Positions 56,607-64,000 of a stretch of 64,000 nucleotides of DNA are shown piece by piece; the stretch's first letter is position 1, and each line of letters opens with the position of its first letter. This stretch comes from Paraburkholderia piptadeniae. Its GTDB lineage: Bacteria > Pseudomonadota > Gammaproteobacteria > Burkholderiales > Burkholderiaceae. The translations under genes and the position numbers were made by a program. Location: NCBI RefSeq assembly GCF_900007165.1, contig NZ_CYGY02000021.1, positions 92,365 through 156,364 of the forward strand. Reading direction: 5' to 3'. Below the pieces are notes generated by a model. The model worked only from the letters and a program-made list of their open reading frames with translations, made no database searches and was not told the DNA's origin.

Positions 56607-56810
56607 CGGAGGTACTGCAGCAGCTCGACCCGATTGCGCTTGCGGTATCGGAACGGAACGCAAACATCGCTCGCGCGTGAACGGATCGAACTGCATCGAT
56701 TGCTCCACAGCATTATGAGGTTGTCAATACCGGCTCGGAAATCGATCGCATCGCGGTGCAGGTAAACCCGCAACTCGGCATCGTGCCGAAACAGTAGCGT
56801 GCTCCCAACA
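56607..56810 (-). mobile_element. IS66-family tnpB relic
   Basis: On the minus strand the pieces LFRHDAELRVYLHRDAIDFRAGIDNLIMLW, then EQSMQFDPF, then FRYRKRNRVELLQ appear in shifting frames. This is the conserved core of IS66 TnpB (VYLHRxxxDFRxGI...DPFxxxxFxFxNRxRxRxKxL). It is broken and abuts the xdhC relic directly, so the element deleted part of xdhC before decaying. Confidence 0.7.
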
Positions 56811-56965
56811 CTTCGATCATCGCTCGCACGAGTTCGGCGTCGTCTGAGCCGCATTCGATTCAGAGCGTCTCACCGCTGGGCAGCTGCGACGTAGTCGAGC
56901 CTGTATGGATTGGGCACGACTTGAGTCGCCTCCTCAAAGGCCCGTTCATCGTCAATGTGTAGTGG

Positions 56966-58179
<1,214 letters not shown>

Positions 58180-58429
58180 CTATCGACCTGTCCGAGGAAA
58201 TTAGACCACTACAATGAATAGCTTAAAAGGGAACGCGCGCAGTAGACCGTAAAACGCGGCGAGGCTGACGCCGCCGCATTCGGGCGTCCCTTTATCGCCG
58301 ACACTGACCCGGTGGAGAGATTCCGGCGCTGCGCATCGCTCAACGCTATCAATACTCAAACAATCTTTGCGGAAGATGAAACCGGGTACAACGACTGCTC
58401 ACCGCTGGCTGAGCAGTCGTTGTGTTGAT

Positions 58430-59245
58430 GTTGTTCCCGGTCAACCTAACGCTAGGGATTGCTAGCAATGCACCCCCACACCGAGAATGCTTAACACGCG
58501 TTTACGTCGCGACAATCGTCGCAACGGCATGCTCGCGGACATCGAAGATATGCTTGCCGAGCAGGCCGAAAACTGATGTGACTGATCTCTGTCGATCAGA
58601 AGCAGGAGAGTACCGGCCACCCTCCGGCCGACGACGCGTAGCGCGACGTGATCGACACCGACGCGGCTATTTCGAGTTCGATTCGCCGCTTCCCTACAAA
58701 GATGCCCCACCATCGTGCTCGATGAGTTCTCGCGAGCGCAATTGTCGCTTCTGTTATAAAGTCGTTCCATGCGCCGGTGGACGAAGCATCGATGGTCTCC
58801 TGCTCCAACGGCGTCGTGAAGACCTTGTTGACAAGCTATTCAGCAGCAAGGCGACAGACCGCGGCGGTGTCGGTGCGGCCATGATGCAATCATAATTCTC
58901 CCCCATGGTCAGCTCATTTGTGTTGCGTGTCCCCACCCTTTCGCATAGTATTAGTCTCATATGCACATGTTTAGAAGAGATACCGACCCTGCGTCCGCTG
59001 CGGGAGAAAATAGTCTGCCGAATTGTGTTGCGTGGGCTCGGCTTTCCCACATACATTAGTCTCATATGCACATGTTATATGCCAAGTTTGTGCTGCCGAG
59101 CGCGCCGTCTCCAGCCCACAGCGAATCGTAGGGTACGAGCAACCGTTACCTGGCGGCGCATAGGTCGTGGACAGCCGACGAACCCACGATCAGTTGGCGC
59201 TAACAAGCACCAGCTTTATAAAAGTTCAAAAGGTACTACAAAACA
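58430..59245. repeat. Diverged second copy of the OYE-chemoreceptor spacer, with motif twice
   Basis: Sequences here align with 52097-52619, for example GGATTGCTGGTAATGC versus GGATTGCTAGCAATGC and the ACACCGAGAATGCTT region. The 60-bp unit running from TTGTGTTGCGTG to CATAGTATTAG then TCTCATATGCAC occurs twice (about 58919-58966 and 59027-59071) and once in the intact spacer. No gene is supported. Confidence 0.7.
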
Positions 59246-59312
59246 ATGATGAAGCTGTTTTCACAAGAAGCAGTTTCGACGCCTTCACAAAAGTTTGATT
59301 TCGCGATTCGAC
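59246..59312 (+). pseudogene. 5'-end relic of the chemoreceptor gene
   Basis: ATGATGAAGCTGTTTTCACA and the following ~45 bp match the start of the gene at 52620 with small deletions that break the frame. The rest of the gene is missing. Confidence 0.75.
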
Positions 59313-59592
59313 TTCGATGCGCTCCGTCTGGAAGCTCCTTGTGTCGCGTAGGACTTGCCGGGTGGCGGGCTTCGGCTGCTGCAGCGGGCCAAGGGCTATG
59401 TTGCGATCGTCGAGTCTGATGAGGTCACTTTCCGCGACGGCGAGCCGACCGGCGTGCGTCTGGGCGTGCTTGTCAGGGTAGGTCGCCATCGGATCGGCCT
59501 GCACAAGGTCTGATCGGACCGAAGATCCGTCCAACATGGGCGAGAAAGGTGCACTGCCACCGCAATTCTGTTCATCAAAAGGAGTATTGGCA
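59313..59592. other. Spacer with an unassigned C-terminal-like frame
   Basis: On the plus strand a frame reads LLQRAKGYVAIVESDEVTF followed by RDGEPTGVRLGVLVRVG and ends in TGA at about 59512. It looks like a protein fragment but I do not recognise it. AAAAGGAGTATTGGC at 59578 onward is the ribosome site of the next gene. Confidence 0.3.
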
Positions 59593-59961
59593 ATGAGCGA
59601 AAGTTCGCGGAAGAAAAAGTTTTACGCGCTGAATATGTTCGACGTGGTCGACGTGGAGAAATACCTTGCGTATTTCCGCCGTTTGCCTGAAGCGGCCCCG
59701 CGATATGGCGGCCGAATGGTGGCGCTTGCCCGTTTCCAAGACAATGTCGTTGGTGATCTCGCGCCACGGCAGGTTCTTTTTCTCGTTGAATGGGAGTCCG
59801 AAGAGGCATTCAACAGCTTCCGGGACGATCCAGATTTGGCCGACTTGCATCCGCTGCGGGAGAACGGGACAGCGTGCTATATATGGCAGACGTTCGTTGG
59901 TCCCGATATGGCCGCCCCCGACCGTTCGCTTGACGATGTACTGGCGGTACTCAAGCCTTAA
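59593..59961 (+). CDS. DUF1330-family small protein
   Basis: A 122-residue protein with a dimeric alpha/beta-barrel-like pattern: KFYALNMFDVVDVEKYLAYFRRLPEAAPRYGGRMVALAR, then RQVLFLVEWESEEAFNSFRDDPDLADLHPLRENGT. The YxxY...GGRxxA arrangement is typical of DUF1330. The start at 59593 is set by AAAGGAG 13 bp upstream. Function unknown; such proteins often sit in catabolic clusters. Confidence 0.8.
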   Translation: MSESSRKKKFYALNMFDVVDVEKYLAYFRRLPEAAPRYGGRMVALARFQDNVVGDLAPRQVLFLVEWESEEAFNSFRDDPDLADLHPLRENGTACYIWQTFVGPDMAAPDRSLDDVLAVLKP

Positions 59962-59964
59962 GCG

Positions 59965-60190
59965 TCCGTTTGAGAAGACCTGCTGGTGAATAATGCGCCT
60001 GAGGAGGAGGCTTCCGAGGGCGCGTTTGAGAACACCTGCTGGTGAACAATGCGCCTGAGGAGAAGAATTCCGAAGGCGACGTGGACCATGGCCTCAGAGC
60101 ATTCGAGGCGCTCTTCATAGTCTCGCACGAGGCAGCGCCAGCGAGTCATCCTGCCGAAGGTGCGCTCTACGACCCGGCAACGTGGCAGGA
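59965..60190 (-). mobile_element. IS5-family transposase C-terminal relic with a tandem 52-bp repeat
   Basis: The minus strand reads RVVERTFGRMTRWRCLVRDYEERLECSEAMVHVAFGILLLRRI, the conserved C-terminus of IS5-type DDE transposases (VERTFxWLxRxRRLxxDYE). The rest of the element is gone. Its end is repeated in tandem (about 59961-60012 and 60013-60064), both copies carrying ACCTGCTGGTGAA. Confidence 0.75.
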
Positions 60191-60199
60191 CGCAGGGCT

Positions 60200-60401
60200 A
60201 GGCTAAAAAACCAAATCACGTCGTGCATGCCGCATGGTCGGTCGAGCATGGACTGGCCACACTGATCCTGGCTCAGCCGTGCCCTTTCCTGGCCACGAAC
60301 TCGATCTGCAGCACGTGATCAACTTCTCTGTATATCTCCTGCTGAACGGGATCTCATCCGGGCCTGACAGGCGCGCTTCCATCGCGAACGTAGTGACCTG
60401 A
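60200..60401 (+). pseudogene. 3'-end relic of the TetR gene
   Basis: It matches 56190-56377 of the intact TetR gene (HAAWSVEHGLATLILAQ, FPGHELDLQHVINFSV, NGISSGPDRRASIANVVT) with a one-base deletion near 60275. It is the tail-to-tail neighbour of intact xdhC. Confidence 0.82.
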
Positions 60402-60431
60402 AGCCGAGTTTGACGTGTCAACCACGCCCGA

Positions 60432-61466
60432 CTAGACGCTGCAAACGGCATACGGCGTTGCCATTGAAGCGGCCTCCTTGGCTGAGGACACCATCGCCTG
60501 GTCAGGCAGCTTCACACCATTCTTGGCGGCCACCATCGCGGCGAGGATCGACAGCGCGATTTCGGGCGGAGTTCGACTGCCGATGTAGATTCCCGCGGGC
60601 CCATCGAGTCGCTGCAATTCCTCATCGGTCATTTCGAAATGTTCCTTCATCCGCGCTCGCCGATTGCTGTTGTTCAATCGTGAGCCGAGTGCCCCCACAT
60701 AGAAGGCGGGCGTCTTCAGGGCGTCCATAAGCGCCAGATCATCGAGCTTCGGATCGTGCGTCAGCGCCACAATCGCCGTTTGAGCATCCGGTTGAAAGGC
60801 CTGTACCGCGTCATCCGGCATGTCGCGCGTGATCGAAACGGGCCCAAACTCATGGTCATCCAGGTAATCCGTGCGGGGGTCGCAAACGGTGACCTCAAAA
60901 CCCAATCCTATGGCCGTTGCGCAGAGGTAACGCGAAAGCTGACCGCCGCCAATGACCAGGAGGCGATAGCGGGGACCGAGGACCGTTTGGAGCAAGTCCT
61001 CCGCAAGTTCAAGCTGATCCCCACGATCCGAATCCGACAATTCGACTGTTCCCGTTTTCAGATTCAAGGCCCGACATGTCAGGCGCCGCGAGTTAAGCCT
61101 GTCCACCAATTCGTCGATGCGGCTGACGTGAGAGAGCGGCTCGAGAACCAGCTGAAGTGTCCCGCCGCAAGGCAACCCAAAGCGATGTGCCTCGTCTGCA
61201 CTGATGCCATAAGAGACGATCGCAGGCAGACTCTGCGGCGTAAGTCCGTTGATGCTTCGTTCGCGCACATCGGCGATCAAGTCATCCTCGATACAGCCCC
61301 CCGACACCGAACCCGTTACGCGCCCATCGTCACGAATGGCCATCATGGCGCCAGGCGGACGCGGAGAAGATCCCCACGTCCTGACCACGGTAACAAGCAA
61401 CACCGAATGCCTTTGAGACATCCACAAACTGCAGTCACGCAAAACTTGCAAGTCTTCCGCATCCAT
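60432..61466 (-). CDS. XdhC-family protein
   Basis: A protein of about 344 residues from ATG 61466 (MDAEDLQVLRDCSLWMSQRHSVLLVTVVRTWGSSPRPPGAMMAI); further in-frame starts lie up to 61523. The N-terminal XdhC/CoxI domain is followed by SVSGGCIEDDLI and by the C-terminal Rossmann domain YRLLVIGGGQLSRYLCATAIGLGFEVTVCDPR. The closing segment AGIYIGSRTPPEIALSILAAMVAAKNG is also typical. Such proteins insert or sulfurate the molybdenum cofactor of xanthine-dehydrogenase-type enzymes. No partner molybdoenzyme gene is in this window. Confidence 0.88.
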   Translation of the reverse strand: MDAEDLQVLRDCSLWMSQRHSVLLVTVVRTWGSSPRPPGAMMAIRDDGRVTGSVSGGCIEDDLIADVRERSINGLTPQSLPAIVSYGISADEAHRFGLPCGGTLQLVLEPLSHVSRIDELVDRLNSRRLTCRALNLKTGTVELSDSDRGDQLELAEDLLQTVLGPRYRLLVIGGGQLSRYLCATAIGLGFEVTVCDPRTDYLDDHEFGPVSITRDMPDDAVQAFQPDAQTAIVALTHDPKLDDLALMDALKTPAFYVGALGSRLNNSNRRARMKEHFEMTDEELQRLDGPAGIYIGSRTPPEIALSILAAMVAAKNGVKLPDQAMVSSAKEAASMATPYAVCSV

Positions 61467-61658
61467 GACGTGTCCTACTTCCATGATGGCGAGTAGCGCG
61501 ATCGCTGTCGCCGTAATCCACATCCGCCGCTTGAGTCTCGACTATGGGTCGCCGGCATCGTCAACGAGTTCGGCGGGAACACTCGTGCCCGGCACCCTCT
61601 GTTCGATGAAGAGCTCTTTCGGTACAGCGTCATTGTGTCTCGGGAAAAATATTCGATA

Positions 61659-62843
61659 TCAAATCCGCTCGAGGCACAAGGCGATCCCCTGCCCGCCACC
61701 AATGCACAGCGAGACCACTGCTTTACGTGTCTTGGTGCGCTCGAGCGCATGCGCGACCTTCGTGATCAGAATGGCACCGGTGCCGCCTATTGGGTGTCCG
61801 TGGGCAATCGCGCCGCCGTCGATGTTGAATTTCAACGGATCGATCTTCAGCTCGTCTCGCACGGCGATTGCGATGGCGGCAAAGGCTTCATTGACCTCGT
61901 ATCGGTCCACGTCTTCGACCCTCCACCCTGCTCGATCGAGTGCCAGACGGATGGCAGGGAGCGGCCCCAGCCCGAAGAACGCGGGTTCGACCGCGGCGAC
62001 ACCCACACCGCGAATCGCGAGCATGGGTTGCATATTGTTGTCGTGTGCCATGACCTCATCACAAACGATCATCGCGGCAGCACCTGCATTGACGCCCGGA
62101 GCGTTGCCTGCGGTAATCGTTCCGTCGGGGCGAAAGGCAGGCTTCAGCTTCGCAAGGGTCTCCATCGTGGTATCCGGCCGATTCGATTCATCTGCAGAAA
62201 AGTTGATCGTGGCTCCCTTCGGCCCCGTCAAGGTCAAGGGTTCAATCTCTGCTTCGTACCAACCGGCGGCCTGCGCATTGGCGAAACGGCGCTGGCTTTG
62301 CATGGCGAATGAATCCTGGGCATCGCGAGTGATCCCCAACTTCAGCACAAGATCCTCGGTGTGCCAGCCCGAATGTTTGCCCGAGAAGGCGTCGTTCAAT
62401 CCATCGAACAACACGGAATCCATGGCCTCTGCATTGCCCATGCGAGTCCCCAAACGCATGCCGGGCAATAGATACGGTGCGCGCTCCATGTTTTCCGTCC
62501 CGCCGACAATCAGGAGGCGCGAGAGTCCGCTCGCAATTTCCGCATACGCAGTGGCCACAGCTTGCGCGCCGGAACCGCAAACCCGGTTGACCGTCATCGC
62601 CGGTACGCTCACCGGCAAGCCCCCATGGATCGCCGCCTGCCGAGCGACATTCATACCGTTGCCGGCCTGCACCACGTTGCCCATCACGACCGAGTCGACA
62701 CGCTCTGGATCGAGCTTCGAGCGGCGCAGTGTCGCGGCAATGACGTGCGCGCCCAGCCTTGCTGCCGGTGTGCTCTTCAGTGCCCCACCAAAAGCGCCAA
62801 TGGCTGTGCGAACGGGGAAACAGATGACGATGTTCTTGCTCAT
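61659..62843 (-). CDS. Acetyl-CoA acetyltransferase-type thiolase
   Basis: A 394-residue thiolase (ATG 62841-62843, MSKNIVICFPVRTAIGAFGG). Cys89 in NRVCGSG, His350 in GGAIAHGHPIGGTGA and Cys380 in CIGGGQG give the classic biosynthetic/degradative thiolase triad. The sequence resembles PhaA/AtoB-like enzymes. The upstream OmpW gene is separated by about 70 bp and runs in the same direction. Its relation to the acyl-CoA genes of locus 1 is not evident. Confidence 0.92.
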   Translation of the reverse strand: MSKNIVICFPVRTAIGAFGGALKSTPAARLGAHVIAATLRRSKLDPERVDSVVMGNVVQAGNGMNVARQAAIHGGLPVSVPAMTVNRVCGSGAQAVATAYAEIASGLSRLLIVGGTENMERAPYLLPGMRLGTRMGNAEAMDSVLFDGLNDAFSGKHSGWHTEDLVLKLGITRDAQDSFAMQSQRRFANAQAAGWYEAEIEPLTLTGPKGATINFSADESNRPDTTMETLAKLKPAFRPDGTITAGNAPGVNAGAAAMIVCDEVMAHDNNMQPMLAIRGVGVAAVEPAFFGLGPLPAIRLALDRAGWRVEDVDRYEVNEAFAAIAIAVRDELKIDPLKFNIDGGAIAHGHPIGGTGAILITKVAHALERTKTRKAVVSLCIGGGQGIALCLERI

Positions 62844-62913
62844 GGTGATCATTACTCTGATTGAATCATTTCAGTTATGGAGCGGCCCTGCTTGAGTAAA
62901 TAAGGATTCGTCG

Positions 62914-63639
62914 TTAGAACCGGTATCCGACCACCAAACCAAAGAGATCGGGGTTGGCCTTGACGCCGATGGTCCGGGCGATGTTGCCGAATCCGGGTGT
63001 CGCAGTAGTGAGGGTGAGTGTCGTTCTCGTCCAGTAATGCAAATACGAAAAATCGACGAGCCAATGCTTGCTGAGCAGATACTCGACCCCTAGTCGCGCG
63101 ACTGGCCCCCAGGAATTTTTCGTCTCGATCGAAGTCTGCGTCCCTTGGAACGCCTTCGTGTAAGCGGCAGTGACTTTTTGATCCGTGAAGAAAGTGTAGT
63201 TCACACCAAGCCCCACGTAAGGCCGAATGCCATGGAAGTCCGTGAAGGTATAGTCAACCATAAGAGCCGGAAACCAGGCCTTGGCTGTTACGAGCTCCCC
63301 TACGCCGGCTGCATTGCCGGCTCCTTCGCCGCGTATGCTCACAGGACTTCCCATTTGGAGCAGGACAGACCAGTGGTCGGACAGCCTCCGCTGGTAGCTC
63401 AACCCCAGTATGCTTGTATTCTTCAGGTCCACCTGAAGACCGGGAGGGGTGGTACCCGGCGGACCCGACATGTTGCCAGATTTGGTGTTGAAAACGACAC
63501 CGACATATCCCATCTTTACAGTGTTTGCGGGTTCGTCGACTTGCGCGCTTGCAGATTCGTCAGCTCGAGCGCCCTCGCATGCGAAAGCAATTGATAACCC
63601 TATGGCCAGGGCAGTGATAATTTGGCTTCCTTTCTTCAT
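62914..63639 (-). CDS. OmpW-family outer-membrane protein
   Basis: A 241-residue outer-membrane beta-barrel. Residues 1-26 are a signal peptide (ALAIGLSIAFACEGARA-DE). The eight-strand barrel pattern includes VKMGYVGVVFN, LGLSYQRRLSDHWSVLLQMGSP, FPALMVDYTF, IRPYVGLGVNYTFFTD and WLVDFSYLHYW. It ends in LVVGYRF with C-terminal Phe. Related proteins pass small hydrophobic molecules. A start with AAGGAAGC just upstream is good. Confidence 0.9.
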   Translation of the reverse strand: MKKGSQIITALAIGLSIAFACEGARADESASAQVDEPANTVKMGYVGVVFNTKSGNMSGPPGTTPPGLQVDLKNTSILGLSYQRRLSDHWSVLLQMGSPVSIRGEGAGNAAGVGELVTAKAWFPALMVDYTFTDFHGIRPYVGLGVNYTFFTDQKVTAAYTKAFQGTQTSIETKNSWGPVARLGVEYLLSKHWLVDFSYLHYWTRTTLTLTTATPGFGNIARTIGVKANPDLFGLVVGYRF

Positions 63640-63810
63640 TTGTCTCCGTCTCCGTTCATTTATATAATTGCCTAACGCGCAACAAGGTGCTTCTCAAAAC
63701 CATGGTTCAGCAGCTTCGTCTTTTAGTTGCTCCACATCGGTCTTTACTTGCGTCGACCGGCGTCGCGACGAGGGGAGCAAACCTGCGGTGATGCAGGCAG
63801 GGTCTTCGCC

Positions 63811-63910
63811 TCTACCCATTTTTGATCGCCATGATTTCGAGAACGATCGAAAGCGAGATCTCGGGCGCCCTGCGACTGCCAATGTAGATGCAGGCCGTCC
63901 GGGCAGCCGA
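63811..63910 (-). pseudogene. Third, short xdhC relic
   Basis: The minus strand reads CIYIGSRRAPEISLSIVLEIMAIKNG, matching the segment GIYIGSRTPPEIALSILAAMVAAKNG of the XdhC protein at 60432. It is followed by a stop and has no other xdhC sequence around it. It is the third copy of this C-terminal segment in the window. Confidence 0.7.
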
Positions 63911-64000
63911 CCCAATTTATCTATAGTCATGCTAAGGAATTTTTCAATGGCGCAGCGGTGACCCCAATGGTTCCAGCAGAGCTGAAGTTGACCCGGCAAA
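63911..64000. other. Window end, possible mobile-element end
   Basis: The last 50 bp (GCAGAGCTGAAGTTGACCC and neighbours) resemble the terminal region of some IS21-like elements, but the window ends before any transposase could be seen. Confidence 0.2.

Noticed and set aside
59961..60064. Possible CRISPR-like repeat
   Set aside because: Only two adjacent copies without spacers, explained by a duplicated insertion-sequence end.

Overview
The window looks like an accessory chromosome or megaplasmid segment of a Burkholderiaceae beta-proteobacterium of the Paraburkholderia/Caballeronia type. The reasons are high GC, a Burkholderia-style 16-strand porin, tandem glycine riboswitches ahead of DadA-like oxidoreductases, many LysR, IclR and MarR regulators, and an IS3-family element. 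No rRNA, tRNA or CRISPR array was seen. Product names rest on motifs and remembered family features, not on database searches.

Locus 1 (1-19532) is a catabolic island. It holds a polyamine/opine-type ABC substrate-binding protein cut by the left edge and a LysR regulator. A leftward acyl-CoA operon follows: two acyl-CoA dehydrogenases, crotonase, thiolase, SDR, crotonase. Next come a ureohydrolase-family enzyme with an altered metal-ligand motif and a divergent rightward operon: CntA-like Rieske oxygenase, AMP-forming acyl-CoA ligase, M20 amidohydrolase, frameshifted EamA exporter. A tandem glycine riboswitch with a DadA-like oxidoreductase, a porin and a decayed CoA-transferase close it.

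A spacer with small, uncertain genes leads to an RND efflux cluster (20595-27916): OprM/NodT-type outer-membrane factor, TetR, HlyD-type adaptor, RND pump and SDR. Two matching palindromic sites lie in its promoters. A MarR gene follows, and a separate LysR gene precedes locus 2.

Locus 2 (30610-47913) repeats the toolkit of locus 1 in another order: glycine riboswitch with DadA-like oxidoreductase and cupin, substrate-binding protein, IclR, complete ABC transporter (ATPase and two permeases), MDR oxidoreductase, UbiA, M20 amidohydrolase, canonical ureohydrolase, class III aminotransferase, crotonase, acyl-CoA ligase and a second IclR. The shared parts (importer, ureohydrolase, M20 amidohydrolase, ligase, crotonase, glycine-sensed amino-acid oxidoreductase) suggest two related pathways for guanidino-, carbamoyl- or acyl-amino compounds that end in glycine or a similar small amino acid. 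The substrate cannot be read from the sequence.

The right part (47914-64000) is a rearranged zone. It contains relics of a tyrosine recombinase, a MarR gene, argC, IS66 and IS5. A working MarR / Old Yellow Enzyme / chemoreceptor / MFS / TetR set is followed by a decayed second copy of parts of the same set. In that copy the OYE relic is split by an intact IS3-family element with a 3-bp target duplication. The xdhC gene shows the reverse: truncated next to the intact TetR and intact next to a broken TetR. DUF1330, thiolase and OmpW genes complete the window.
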